Notes: a model not told the origin generated them from the sequence alone. DNA of 62,145 bases from a bacterium HR15 (GCA_002898555.1 BEHR01000020.1:1-62145); one strand, 5' to 3'. Shown: positions 6,648 through 15,264, counted from the first letter of the stretch. Numbers and translations: made by a program.

Positions 6648-9136
6648 TGTGGCAACGATTTACGGAGCGTGCGCGGAAGGTCATCTTCTATGCGCAAGAA
6701 GAAGCGCAGCGCATGGGCGAATCGCAGGTCAGTACCGAGCATCTGCTCCTGGGGCTGATCCGCGAACCCGATAGCGTCGCGGCACGCATTCTCGACCGCT
6801 TAGGCATCAGTCTGCAGCGTATCCGCGCCGAAATCGAACGCTATGCTCCCCGCGGCGACGCGCGTCCGGGGCAGGAGATGCAACTGACGGCACGGGCAAA
6901 GCGGGTGATTGACTTAGCGTATGATGAGGCGCGACAGCTCAACAATAACTATATTGGCACGGAGCATCTGTTGCTGGGGCTGATTCGGGAGGGCGAAGGG
7001 CTGGCAGCCCGTGTGCTGCATAAGTTGGGCATCGACCTTGACCGGGCGCGACGCGAAGTGATGCAGCTGCAAGACCATGAGGGACACTCTTCGCCCGCGC
7101 CACGCTCCCAGCGTTCGCGCACGCCCACCCTCGATGAGTTCGGACGCGACCTGACCGAACTTGCCCGACAGGGCAAACTCGACCCCGTTATCGGACGCCA
7201 CACCGAAGTGGAGCGCGTGATGCAAATCCTCGCGCGCCGCACCAAAAATAACCCCGTGCTGGTCGGCCCGCCGGGAGTGGGCAAGACCGCGATCGTCGAA
7301 GGATTAGCGCAACGCATCATTCAGGGCGATGTGCCCGACGCGCTCAAAGGCAAGCGCATCGTCGCCCTTGACCTCGCTGGACTGGTCGCAGGCACAAAGT
7401 ACCGGGGCGAGTTCGAAGAGCGCATGAAGCGCGTGCTGGACGAAGTACGCAAGGCACAGGGCGAAGTGGTGCTGTTCGTGGACGAGCTCCATACGCTGGT
7501 TGGCGCGGGGGCAGCCGAAGGCGCGATCGACGCCTCGAACATCATGAAGCCCGCACTGGCTCGCGGTGAGCTGCAGTGCATCGGCGCGACCACGATGGAT
7601 GAGTATCGCAAATACATCGAGCGCGACGCCGCCCTCGAACGACGATTCCAGCCCGTTCAGGTGCGCGAACCCTCGCAAGAGGAAGCCATCGAGATTCTCA
7701 AAGGCTTGCGCGACCGCTACGAATCGCACCATCGCGTCATCATCACCGACAGCGCGATCGAAGCCGCTGTGCGCCTCTCCACCCGCTACATCAACGACCG
7801 ATTCCTGCCCGACAAAGCGATTGACCTGATCGATGAAGCCGCCTCGCGCGTGCGCCTGCAGCAATCGCTGCCACCGCTGGAGTTGCGCCGTGCCAAAGGC
7901 AAACTCGAAATGCTGGACAAAGATATTCAGAGCCTCAAGCAGCAAGGCAAATATGAACAGGCGGCGGAACTGGAGCAGCGACGGCATTCCCTGCTCGCCG
8001 AGATTGACCGCATGGAGGACGAGTGGAATGCGCAGCGACACGAGATGACCACCCTCGTCACCGAACACGATGTGGCGCAGATCGTACAGAGCTGGACCGG
8101 TATCCCTGTCTCGCGCCTGGTGGAAGGCGAGACGCAAAAGCTTTTGCGCATCGAGGAGGAGCTGCACAAGCGCGTCATCGGTCAGCACGAGGCGGTTTCG
8201 GCAGTTGCGCGCGCCCTGCGCCGCGCCCGCTCCGGACTGAAAGACCCGAAGCGCCCAATGGGCACTTTCATCTTCCTCGGACCCACGGGCGTCGGCAAAA
8301 CCGAGTTGGCGCGCGCCCTGGCTGCCTACCTGTTCGATAACGAGAATAACCTCATCCGCATCGACATGAGCGAGTACATGGAGCGGTTCAATGTGTCGCG
8401 CCTGATCGGCGCCCCGCCCGGCTATGTTGGCTATGAGGAGGGCGGCGTGCTGACCGAAGCGGTGCGACGCCAACCCTACAGCGTCGTGCTGCTCGACGAA
8501 ATCGAAAAGGCGCACCCCGATGTGTTCAACCTGCTGCTCCAGGTGATGGAAGATGGGCGCCTGACCGATTCGCAGGGGCACACCGTTGACTTCCGCAACA
8601 CGATTATCATCATGACCAGCAATGTGGGCGTACGCTCCCTCATGGAAGAGGATGGCGTCGGCTTCCGCAAGAGCCGCACCTCACCCGAAGACCCACGCGC
8701 CTACGAAGCGATGAAAAACCGCATGCTCGACGAGATGCGCAAGCTGTTCCGACCAGAGTTCCTCAACCGCGTGGATGAAGTGATTGTGTTTCATCCGCTC
8801 ACACGCGATGAGATCCTACAGATTGTTGACCTGATGGTCGGGCGCGTGCAGGAGCAGCTCCAAGCGCACCAGATGCAGCTCATTTTGGAGCCGGCGGTGA
8901 AGGAACTGCTCGCCGAGAAGGGCTATGATCCGAACTTTGGTGCACGCCCACTGCGGCGTGTGGTACAACAGCTGATCGAAGATCCGCTTTCCGAGCAGCT
9001 GTTGCTGGGGCGGTTCGAGGAAGGCGACACGATTATCGCCCGGCTGAACGAGGCAGGCGAGATCGTGTTCGTCAAGGGCGAGCCGACACTGCCAGAGGAC
9101 GAAACCGATCTCAGCGCACCTGCGATTGCCCACTGA
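6644..9136 (+). CDS. clpC: ATP-dependent Clp protease ATP-binding subunit ClpC
   Basis: An 830-residue HSP100 unfoldase with the complete family layout: two Clp-N repeats (1-145), AAA1 with Walker [10 protein letters not shown] (about 208) and Walker [11 protein letters not shown], a middle coiled coil (about 400-470), AAA2 with GPTGVGKTE (about 546) and [14 protein letters not shown], and a C-terminal D2-small domain. ClpC hexamers unfold substrates and feed them to ClpP. The ATG at 6644 overlaps the stop of the 17-aa leader ORF. No ctsR, mcsA or mcsB gene lies beside it, unlike Firmicutes. A terminator follows directly. Confidence 0.95.
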   Translation: MMWQRFTERARKVIFYAQEEAQRMGESQVSTEHLLLGLIREPDSVAARILDRLGISLQRIRAEIERYAPRGDARPGQEMQLTARAKRVIDLAYDEARQLNNNYIGTEHLLLGLIREGEGLAARVLHKLGIDLDRARREVMQLQDHEGHSSPAPRSQRSRTPTLDEFGRDLTELARQGKLDPVIGRHTEVERVMQILARRTKNNPVLVGPPGVGKTAIVEGLAQRIIQGDVPDALKGKRIVALDLAGLVAGTKYRGEFEERMKRVLDEVRKAQGEVVLFVDELHTLVGAGAAEGAIDASNIMKPALARGELQCIGATTMDEYRKYIERDAALERRFQPVQVREPSQEEAIEILKGLRDRYESHHRVIITDSAIEAAVRLSTRYINDRFLPDKAIDLIDEAASRVRLQQSLPPLELRRAKGKLEMLDKDIQSLKQQGKYEQAAELEQRRHSLLAEIDRMEDEWNAQRHEMTTLVTEHDVAQIVQSWTGIPVSRLVEGETQKLLRIEEELHKRVIGQHEAVSAVARALRRARSGLKDPKRPMGTFIFLGPTGVGKTELARALAAYLFDNENNLIRIDMSEYMERFNVSRLIGAPPGYVGYEEGGVLTEAVRRQPYSVVLLDEIEKAHPDVFNLLLQVMEDGRLTDSQGHTVDFRNTIIIMTSNVGVRSLMEEDGVGFRKSRTSPEDPRAYEAMKNRMLDEMRKLFRPEFLNRVDEVIVFHPLTRDEILQIVDLMVGRVQEQLQAHQMQLILEPAVKELLAEKGYDPNFGARPLRRVVQQLIEDPLSEQLLLGRFEEGDTIIARLNEAGEIVFVKGEPTLPEDETDLSAPAIAH

Positions 9137-9165
9137 ATCCGCCGGGCATAACAAGCAGCGAAAAC

Positions 9166-9196
9166 AAAAGGCGGGGCATGTTTGCCCCGCCTTTTT
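9166..9196 (+). terminator. Rho-independent terminator after clpC
   Basis: Stem AAAAGGCGGGGCA (9166-9178) / TGCCCCGCCTTTT with loop TGTT, ending in a T-run. The A-run on the other side lets it work for the minus-strand PEP-CTERM gene as well. Confidence 0.9.
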
Positions 9197-9223
9197 GGCA
9201 ACCCGGAAAGGGTTTACTGCCAC

Positions 9224-9883
9224 TTACCGCTTGCGGCGACGCAGCATCAGACCCGCCAGCCCCACGCCCAGTGCCAGCAGGCTCGCAGGCTCCGGCACCC
9301 AGTCCTGCTCCACCAGCAACAGCGACGCCGTGGAGGTGCCCGGTGTTTGCGCGCCGTCGATGTGCAGCAGGAACACCTCGAACACCATGAAGTGGCTCGA
9401 GGGGGTCGACAACGGGAAGAATGCGTTCACGGTAAACGCCCCGTTCGAACCGCCTGGATAAGAGGCACCGCTCCAGACCCAGCTGCCCGTGAACAGCACT
9501 TCGCCCGTGTCCAGATCAATCACCTTCTTGAAGCCGATGACCTGACCAAAATCAAAGACGAAGCCGCTCACCACGAAGTTGAAGCCAACCAGGGGAGCCT
9601 TCGTGCCACTGGTGTCTTGCACGGTGTAGATGCCGGTGAACGCAGCGTTGGTGAAGTTGGTGCCGTTGCCCACCGTGATGGGGGGCGTTGAGGCATTGGT
9701 GTTGAAGGTAACGCTGGGCAGCGGATTCTCTACAACGGTGGTCGGCACTGTCGTGACAACATTACCGGGGTTGAGTATGCCTGTGGAAGTAACGATGGTA
9801 ACATCCCAACCGGACGCCAGCGCACTCGCCGCGAGCGCCGCCGCAGCAACCACTGTAAGCCCATACTTCAATCGCATCATCAT
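9224..9883 (-). CDS. PEP-CTERM sorting-domain exported protein
   Basis: The start at 9883 (MMMRLKYG) is chosen because AGGAGG lies 6 nt upstream. Residues 1-26 form a signal peptide ending near SALASG. The ~165-residue middle is a beta-rich, Thr/Val-rich domain without recognisable catalytic motif. The C-terminus VPEPASLLALGVGLAGLMLRRRKR is a textbook PEP-CTERM signal: VPEP, hydrophobic helix, basic tail. The family is cut and sorted by an exosortase, usually in polysaccharide-producing bacteria; no exosortase gene is in this window. It has its own promoter with three phased repeats upstream. Confidence 0.85.
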   Translation of the reverse strand: MMMRLKYGLTVVAAAALAASALASGWDVTIVTSTGILNPGNVVTTVPTTVVENPLPSVTFNTNASTPPITVGNGTNFTNAAFTGIYTVQDTSGTKAPLVGFNFVVSGFVFDFGQVIGFKKVIDLDTGEVLFTGSWVWSGASYPGGSNGAFTVNAFFPLSTPSSHFMVFEVFLLHIDGAQTPGTSTASLLLVEQDWVPEPASLLALGVGLAGLMLRRRKR

Positions 9884-9960
9884 GCACATCCTCCTTTCTG
9901 CGGTTTGAGGTGCAAGGCATTGGGCGAAGATAGCAAACATGCCTGCACCTTCTTAATTTT

Positions 9961-9990
9961 ATTATAGCACATCGATAGCCCGTTTGTCAA
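9961..9990 (-). promoter_or_regulatory. Promoter of the PEP-CTERM gene
   Basis: On the minus strand: TTGACA (9990-9985), 18-nt spacer ending TGTGC, TATAAT (9966-9961), which also gives a TG-n extended -10. The leader is about 75 nt. The layout and several flanking bases match the promoter at 20185-20213. Confidence 0.8.
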
Positions 9991-9998
9991 GGGGTTAA

Positions 9999-10050
9999 GG
10001 GGGAAATTTGGGTTTTTTAGGGGGAAATTCCCCCAGAATCGGGGGAATTT
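9999..10050 (-). promoter_or_regulatory. Three phased GGGGGAAATTT-type repeats upstream of the -35 box
   Basis: On the plus strand GGGGGAAATTT (9999-10009), GGGGGAAATT (10020-10029) and GGGGGAATTT (10041-10050) start exactly 21 bp apart, two helical turns. The block ends 8 bp from the -35 box. The two outer copies also form a palindrome with intervening CCCCC. The block overlaps the last codons of remA. A related block precedes the gene at 20274. Best reading: an operator for an oligomeric DNA-binding protein. Confidence 0.65.
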
Positions 10051-10358
10051 CCCTCCATGAGTTCCCTCTCGTCCTCGTGGAAGGCTGTCTCGACACGGGA
10101 CAGGCGTTTGGCAAGCGTCTCTTGGGAGAGAGCCGATAGCACCACCTGCCCACTGTCTAAGAAGATGACGCAGCGGGTGCGTCGCCCCTGGGTGGCGTCG
10201 ATGAGGCGTGTGCCCTCATGGCGCAGCTGCTGCACCAGCCGTTTGATGGGTGCCGAGTCACTGCGCACCAGCGCGACAATCTTGTGGGTCATCACAAAGT
10301 TATAGAACCCCACATTCAACAGGGGTGGCAGGGCGTTTGGGCGATCTCCGTTTGTCAT
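10017..10358 (-). CDS. remA: RemA/DUF370 extracellular-matrix regulator homologue
   Basis: The core LLNVGFYNFVMTHKIVALV, SAPIKRLVQQ, GTRLIDATQGRRTRCVIFLDS and VVLSALSQETLAKRL aligns throughout with Bacillus subtilis RemA. RemA is a ring-forming DNA-binding protein that activates matrix and osmoprotection genes by binding repeats upstream of promoters. The start is uncertain: the ATG at 10358 gives 113 residues with no clear SD, and the RemA core begins about 13 residues later. The ~25-residue C-terminal tail is longer than in Bacillus, and its last codons lie in the phased repeats. It follows fliA by 46 nt, so the two are probably co-transcribed. Confidence 0.8.
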   Translation of the reverse strand: MTNGDRPNALPPLLNVGFYNFVMTHKIVALVRSDSAPIKRLVQQLRHEGTRLIDATQGRRTRCVIFLDSGQVVLSALSQETLAKRLSRVETAFHEDERELMEGNSPDSGGISP

Positions 10359-10404
10359 CAGGGCAAAGGATTCACCCTGCTTGATAGGATTCCTACCTCT
10401 GGTG

Positions 10405-11166
10405 CTAAACATCGATGGTGCCGCCGAGCAGCTCCCGCATGCGCGCGATGGCACGAGTGTGCAGCTGATAGACGCGCGACTCGGAAATATTGAGCACCTG
10501 TCCAATCTCTTTGAAGGTCAATCCTTCGTAATAGTAGAGGGCGATGACCTTCTGTTCGCGCTCGGAGAGCTGGTTAAACGCCTCGTTCAGGGCGCGGATC
10601 TGCTCGCGCTCTGCCAGCTCCTCGTAGGGGTCCTCGGAGGAAGCCAGCACCTCCACGAGGGAGGTCGGTTCTTCCTCATCGCCGTTGACGATGCACGCCT
10701 CCAGTGAGACCATGTTCGTGCGGGCATAGTCAAGCAGCAGCTGTCGATACTCTTGCAGGCTGATACCCAACGCCTGTGCTGCTTCCTCATCGGTAGGAGG
10801 ACGCCCCAGCCGAGCCTCCAGATGCACCCATGTGCGCTCCAGTTGGCGCAACTTATCCCGTGCGGAGCGTGGCACCCAATCCTCGCTGCGCAGCGCTTCC
10901 AGCACCGCGCCCCGGATGAGGGCAATCGCGTAGGTCTCGAACTTCACATTGCGTGTCGGGTCGAACTGATCGACCGCCTTGATCAGCCCGATGGCGCCAT
11001 GACTATACAGGTCCTCCCAATCCATGCCAGCGGGCGGATAGGGCACGATGCGAGCGACCGTCAACTTGACCAGATGCGCGTACTGCTTGATCAGCTGCTC
11101 ACGCGCCATTAGATCGCCGTAAACCTTGTAGCGTTTCCAAGCCTCCTGAATCTGCAGTGCGTCCAT
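10405..11166 (-). CDS. fliA: RNA polymerase sigma factor FliA/WhiG (sigma28)
   Basis: 253 residues with regions 2, 3 and 4 of the sigma28 class: LVKLTVARI and DLYSHGAIGLIKAVDQFDP (region 2), FETYAIALIRGAVLEALRSEDWVPRS (residues 75-100, split here by function), GRPPTDEEAAQALG (region 3) and LSEREQKVIALYYYEGLTFKEIGQVLNISESRV (region 4 helix-turn-helix). It directs RNA polymerase to late flagellar genes with TAAA-N15/16-GCCGATAA promoters. Such a site lies before the flagellin gene at 44475. No flagellar operon surrounds it; neighbours are a small membrane protein and remA. A GGGAG precedes the ATG. Confidence 0.92.
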   Translation of the reverse strand: MDALQIQEAWKRYKVYGDLMAREQLIKQYAHLVKLTVARIVPYPPAGMDWEDLYSHGAIGLIKAVDQFDPTRNVKFETYAIALIRGAVLEALRSEDWVPRSARDKLRQLERTWVHLEARLGRPPTDEEAAQALGISLQEYRQLLLDYARTNMVSLEACIVNGDEEEPTSLVEVLASSEDPYEELAEREQIRALNEAFNQLSEREQKVIALYYYEGLTFKEIGQVLNISESRVYQLHTRAIARMRELLGGTIDV

Positions 11167-11227
11167 CTTCTTGCTCCCTCTCTGAGGTGTTGTTCTGAGC
11201 TCCCTTTAGGTCTTGGTGAGATGATGG

Positions 11228-11521
11228 TCAGGCGGCGGGTGCGTCAGGCGGCTCTTCGTCGGCGTTGCCCAAATGGTTTGCCAAATTTTTCTTCTCCGAC
11301 CCAGAAAGGTATCCCGGAGAAGAAAAATTTGCTGGGCTTTCGGGTGGCTCGAGGCGGCACATCACAAACGCCCACAATGCCCCGGCTACCCAGCCGACCA
11401 TACCGCCAATCAATCCGCGCAGGGTACATAACAGCGGATCGACCCCTGCCACTATGCCCAACACAAGCACGAGCATGCACCCGATCCCGCCCGTTATGCG
11501 GGGTAAGATTGTCCAGTTCAT
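11228..11521 (-). CDS. Small membrane protein carrying a palindromic-element insertion
   Basis: From the ATG at 11521 the frame gives 97 residues. Residues 1-50 hold two hydrophobic segments (ITGGIGCMLVLVLGIVAG and LIGGMVGWVAGALWAFVM) and look like a real small inner-membrane protein. The C-terminal third is encoded by a 50-bp perfect inverted repeat and has no hydrophobic or conserved character. The best SD (AAGGAGG) fits a different frame opening at MRWDELDN, so the start is unsure. It lies between glgA and fliA on the same strand. Function unknown. Confidence 0.5.
   Translation of the reverse strand: MNWTILPRITGGIGCMLVLVLGIVAGVDPLLCTLRGLIGGMVGWVAGALWAFVMCRLEPPESPANFSSPGYLSGSEKKNLANHLGNADEEPPDAPAA
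11282..11331. repeat. 50-bp palindromic element, copy A (perfect 17-bp arms)
   Basis: Arms CAAATTTTTCTTCTCCG (11282-11298) and CGGAGAAGAAAAATTTG (11315-11331) are exact inverse complements around a 16-nt loop. The left 20 bases match copy B at 36262 with one difference. There is no T-run in the right place for a terminator, and it lies inside a coding frame. Confidence 0.85.
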
Positions 11522-11544
11522 CCCAGCGCATTCTGTCCTCCTTA

Positions 11545-11650
11545 TAGTGCGTAGCAAGTGGCAAGTAGTGAGTAAAATCTATCCGGTCACCATTCGCTAC
11601 TCACCTAAAATCCCACTCGCTACTGGCGACTCGCTACTCGCCACTCGTCT
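11545..11650. repeat. Short CGCTACTCGCCACT-type iterons near the glgA 3' end
   Basis: The stretch contains overlapping imperfect copies of gCTACTcGCcACT (for example 11572-11583, 11607-11622 and 11627-11645), some of which encode the last residues of GlgA (SSESPVASGILGE). A single similar piece, TTGCTACTCGCCA, occurs at 30180-30192. It looks like expanded low-complexity DNA of unknown role. Confidence 0.5.
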
Positions 11651-13087
11651 ATAGAGTGCCTCGTACTCCTGCGCGGAGCGACGCCATGACCAGTCCTGGC
11701 GCATAGCGTGCCGCATCAGGGCTTGCCAGCGCGCCTGATCCCCAAAGAGGTTCACAGCGCGTTCCACAGCATCATAAAGGGCGGCGGGCTTATAGTCACG
11801 AAAGGCGAAACCGTTGCCTGCGCCATTGGTCAGGTCGTAGTCGGTGATAGTATCCGCCAGCCCGCCCGTATGACGCACTATCGGGATTGTTCCATATCGA
11901 AGGCTAATGAGTTGCCCCAATCCACACGGTTCGAAGCGTGACGGCATCAGGAACATATCCGCACCGGCGTAAATCTGGTGCGCCCAAGCGTTGTCGAAGC
12001 CGATTGTGGCGTGTACCTTCGCACGGTGGCGCTTGTGTAGCAGGCGGAAAAAGCGTTCGTAGTCCGCATCGCCGGTGCCTAACAGCACCAACTGCACCGG
12101 CAGCTGCAGAATCTTGGCGCTAATCGCCTTGATTAAATCTAATCCCTTCTGATCGGTCAGGCGTGAGACCAGTCCGATCACTGCGCGATCGGACTCAGGG
12201 TGCCAACCGCAGGCCTGCTGGAGTGCGCGCTTACACAGCGATTTACCCGACAGGTCGTCCGCGTTATAGGGCGCAGGAATGTGCGGATCCGTTTCCGGAT
12301 TCCACTCCTCATAGTCGATGCCGTTCAGAATCCCGCTCAGCCTGTGCTGCTCGGCTAAGGTGCGCAGCAGCTCCTCCAACCGCTCGCCATATTCCGGGGT
12401 CTGAATCTCGCGAGCATAAGTGGGGCTAACAGTGTTCACCTGATCGCTGAAAAGGAGCCCGCCCTTCATGAAGTTGACCTTGCCGTAAAATTCCAAGCCG
12501 TCTGTTGCGAACAGGTGGTCGGGCAGCCCCATTTGGGAGAAAAGCTCCGCTTCAAAAATGCCCTGATAGGCGAGGTTATGAATGGTGAACACCGTGCCGA
12601 TACTCTCGAAAACAGGGTGAGAGAGCATACGCAGGTAGACCGGGATCAGCGCAGTGTGCCAGTCGTTGCAATGCACAATTTGGGGTTGCCAACTCTCAGC
12701 ATAACGCTCGATGAAAGCCGCGACCGCTCGGCAGAAAAAGATATAAGCACGCGGTTCTACCGAATAGATTCGGGTCGATTCGGTGGCTCCGTCGAACCAG
12801 TGGCTATGGATGAGATAGGCCGTCAGTTGGGGCAGGCGTATCTGATAGACGAGGGCGCGTTCCTGCCAGCCAGTGTGGATCGGCACGGTCAATTCCAGCA
12901 ATGGTTCAGCATGCCAGCGCGGGTGATTGAGGATCATCGGATAGGCGGGCAGAATCACCCGCACATCGTGTCCTCGTGCGTTCAGCGCTTTGGGCAGTGC
13001 ACCCGCCACATCTGCCAGCCCACCCACCTTGGCTAAGGGCGTCATCTCCGCTGCAGCAAACAGGATACGCATCGGGTGTATAATCAT
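11597..13087 (-). CDS. glgA: Glycogen synthase (ADP-glucose)
   Basis: A 496-residue GT5 enzyme. The N-terminal MRILFAAAEMTPLAKVGGLADVAGALP contains the KVGGL motif that binds ADP-glucose, and the C-terminal FEPCGLGQLISLRYGTIPIVRHTGGLADT is the typical GT-B donor site. It elongates alpha-1,4-glucan. The start MIIHPMRIL is chosen because GGAGGT is 8 nt upstream. The last ~12 residues come from the CTACTCGCC-type repeats and are probably a late addition. No other glycogen gene is visible in the window. Confidence 0.93.
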   Translation of the reverse strand: MIIHPMRILFAAAEMTPLAKVGGLADVAGALPKALNARGHDVRVILPAYPMILNHPRWHAEPLLELTVPIHTGWQERALVYQIRLPQLTAYLIHSHWFDGATESTRIYSVEPRAYIFFCRAVAAFIERYAESWQPQIVHCNDWHTALIPVYLRMLSHPVFESIGTVFTIHNLAYQGIFEAELFSQMGLPDHLFATDGLEFYGKVNFMKGGLLFSDQVNTVSPTYAREIQTPEYGERLEELLRTLAEQHRLSGILNGIDYEEWNPETDPHIPAPYNADDLSGKSLCKRALQQACGWHPESDRAVIGLVSRLTDQKGLDLIKAISAKILQLPVQLVLLGTGDADYERFFRLLHKRHRAKVHATIGFDNAWAHQIYAGADMFLMPSRFEPCGLGQLISLRYGTIPIVRHTGGLADTITDYDLTNGAGNGFAFRDYKPAALYDAVERAVNLFGDQARWQALMRHAMRQDWSWRRSAQEYEALYRRVASSESPVASGILGE

Positions 13088-13102
13088 ATCCCCAGACCTC
13101 CG

Positions 13103-13609
13103 TCAATGTTTGGCGAGTTGCCATTCAGCCTGTGCGGGATAGTCCCGGCACATTTGAAGCAATCGATAATATCCCTTTCGCTGTTGCCAGGCGAAGGCTG
13201 CAGCCTCGTCCGCCTGCAGCGCAAGGAAGCTATCAACAGGAATCGCCCTTGCCGCCCAGCGCATTAGACGACGCCCGATAACGGCGGTCGTACCTGTTAA
13301 AATTATCGGGATACGAGGATGGTTTCTACAGAGCCATGTCAGGCATCGGCGCAATCGCGGCAGCAGCGAGGGCATATTCGTCTTGTCTGATGGTAGCCAG
13401 AGCAGGACCATATCAGCGACCTCGAATCGTTCAAGCGATTCACCCAGTAGGTGCCACTCAGGGCATAGGTAGCGCCATTGGCTTAGCTCGTCCGCGCGAA
13501 ATTGTTGGGGCAGTCCGCAGACATGCAATCGCGCCTGCAGGTCCCAGCCAGTGGCAGCACGGGGTGTTGGACGCCAGTGCCAAAGGAGGTTGCCAGGGGG
13601 GATCTGCAT
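13103..13609 (-). CDS. Hypothetical protein upstream of glgA
   Basis: An open frame continues to 13822, but the region above 13609 contains an inverted repeat (CCCTCTCTCAGAGGG, 13678-13692) and low-quality sequence, so I take the ATG at 13609 (MQIPPGNLLWHWRP), giving 168 residues. There is no strong SD. The middle has a hydrophobic strand ADMVLLWLPSD followed by PRIPIILTGT, an alternating beta-alpha pattern as in nucleotide-binding folds, but no P-loop is present. It is not recognised. It ends 15 nt before the glgA start and is probably co-transcribed. The 270 bp between it and tRNA-Thr hold no other gene that I can support. Confidence 0.4.
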   Translation of the reverse strand: MQIPPGNLLWHWRPTPRAATGWDLQARLHVCGLPQQFRADELSQWRYLCPEWHLLGESLERFEVADMVLLWLPSDKTNMPSLLPRLRRCLTWLCRNHPRIPIILTGTTAVIGRRLMRWAARAIPVDSFLALQADEAAAFAWQQRKGYYRLLQMCRDYPAQAEWQLAKH

Positions 13610-13879
13610 CGCATCGCTGCCTGGCAGGCGAATATGGGCCTTGATCAGGGGCACCGTGTGAACACACCTTTGCTTCCCCGCTCCCTCTGAGAGAGGGATT
13701 CTGGGTAAGGAACGCTGTCGCTTTGCCCCGCTCCGCTGATTCATCCGCTGGCGCAGACCGCTTGCTTGATCCGCCATAGGTATCTTCGTAGATTCGACTA
13801 CGGGTGTTGCCTCTCCTGCCATCCTCGTAAAAATATCGGCTTATGGGGGGTAAGTTTGAAGGGGTCAGGGGAAATGCGC

Positions 13880-13954
<75 letters not shown>

Positions 13955-13964
13955 TCTGTATTTC

Positions 13965-13994
13965 ATTATACCCTGCGGGAGCGCACGATTTCAA
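13965..13994 (-). promoter_or_regulatory. Promoter of tRNA-Thr
   Basis: On the minus strand TTGAAA (13994-13989), 18-nt spacer, TATAAT (13970-13965), 10 nt before the tRNA 5' end. It overlaps the end of the DUF1611 gene. Confidence 0.6.
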
Positions 13995-15037
13995 GCGGGG
14001 GATAGCACCGCCTCCAACAGTGCTTCCACTCCAAAACGGACGGGGTCTGTACAGGGTAAGCCTGTTTCTTCCGACGCCTGTTCGATAGCAGTGCGTGCCT
14101 CCCATTCGCTCAGGTGTGCTGTGTTGAGCGCAATGGCTGCCACACGGGCGGGATAGAACGCCCCCCCTGCCGATGCCAGCTCCTCATAAAGACGGACCGC
14201 CACGGCGAGCGGGGGAATGGGCACATCGGTATAGCGCATGATATGGGTTTGTCCTGCACGGTGCACCAGAACGAGATGCGTCGGCTGTGCCCCGCGCAAA
14301 AGGGGCAGTGTTGCTGTGGACGCGGGATTGAACAGCGCCCCCTGACCCTCAACATGGACAATATCGGCATCCTGTCCCAGCCGAAGCACAGACTGCTCGA
14401 CCGCGCCCGATGCGAAATCGACACGCACGGCATCCAGCGCGACCCCATCACCCTCAATCATAATGCCTGTTTGACCTGTGGCGAGGAATTTCGAGCGTAG
14501 ACCGCGCTGGAGGCAGGCACGATGCATCTCGATACTGACCGTCATTTTGCCGACAGCCATATCGGTGCCAACGGTCAGCACGCGCTTGCAGGGGAGATAG
14601 CGTGCTGCCCCTGTGCCGACTTGCAGCCCCGGCGGCTCACGACGGATGTCCCAAATCCATTGGCAACCATGCAGGAGGGGTTTCAAATCGGGATGCTCCG
14701 CCAGTGGCAAATGCAATCCGTTCACCAAGTTCAGTCCTGCCATAATCGCCTGCTTCACTTCCTGCCACCAGGCATCGGGCAGCGTGCCGCCGGGCGGCGC
14801 AATCCCAATTACCAGCGTATCGGGCTGATAGGCGAGCGCATCCTGCAGTGAGGCAACGATGGGCACTTCGCGCGGAATCCCTGTGAGGGCAAACAGGGAT
14901 TGCCCCGCGCATTCGTAGTCGATGACGGCAACGACAGGGGCACGGCTGTAGCGCAATAGCCCGATGCCTGTCTTACCGAAGGGTCCGCGCAATCCTTCAT
15001 GCATCAGGATCGCCAATCGGTTTCGCTCGGTCAGCAT
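13991..15037 (-). CDS. DUF1611 (DgcN-like) P-loop protein
   Basis: 348 residues with an N-terminal Rossmann-like half (VVAVIDYECAGQSLFALTG, DTLVIGIAPPGG) and a C-terminal P-loop half carrying VGTDMAVGKMTVSIE (about residues 155-170). The Walker A variant GTDMAVGKMT is characteristic of DUF1611. Some members (DgcN) have been linked to D-glutamate N-acetylation; others are annotated only as NAD-dependent epimerase-like. A D-aminoacylase lies 12 kb away, so a D-amino-acid link is possible but unproven. The start at 15037 has no strong SD. Confidence 0.75.
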   Translation of the reverse strand: MLTERNRLAILMHEGLRGPFGKTGIGLLRYSRAPVVAVIDYECAGQSLFALTGIPREVPIVASLQDALAYQPDTLVIGIAPPGGTLPDAWWQEVKQAIMAGLNLVNGLHLPLAEHPDLKPLLHGCQWIWDIRREPPGLQVGTGAARYLPCKRVLTVGTDMAVGKMTVSIEMHRACLQRGLRSKFLATGQTGIMIEGDGVALDAVRVDFASGAVEQSVLRLGQDADIVHVEGQGALFNPASTATLPLLRGAQPTHLVLVHRAGQTHIMRYTDVPIPPLAVAVRLYEELASAGGAFYPARVAAIALNTAHLSEWEARTAIEQASEETGLPCTDPVRFGVEALLEAVLSPA

Positions 15038-15264
15038 GGCGGTTACCTACCTTTTGAACATCGCTTGCTCACCACCATTTTAGACCTTCGACAGAGATAA
15101 ATCAAATCCTGCAGCCAGCCACAGTAAGTAGAACCATACCACGGGGGGCTTATAACGATCCTGTAACGATGTGGGTTTTGAAATGGAGTAATATGAAAGT
15201 GTGTTGCATATTGCAACGCCGTTTTCTGCGGTTGGCTAACAAACTGGACAGATGGAGGGAAATC

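Noticed and set aside
7304-8581. Long minus-strand open frame (425 codons) opposite clpC
   Set aside because: It is a complementary-strand shadow of the strongly conserved clpC frame and has no family motif or SD.
11282-11331. Terminator for fliA-region transcripts
   Set aside because: The palindrome is inside a coding frame, its loop is 16 nt, and its partial twins occur in unrelated coding and intergenic places, so a dispersed element fits better.
13610-13822. Longer version of the hypothetical protein upstream of glgA
   Set aside because: The extra region contains an inverted repeat and lacks coding character or an SD.
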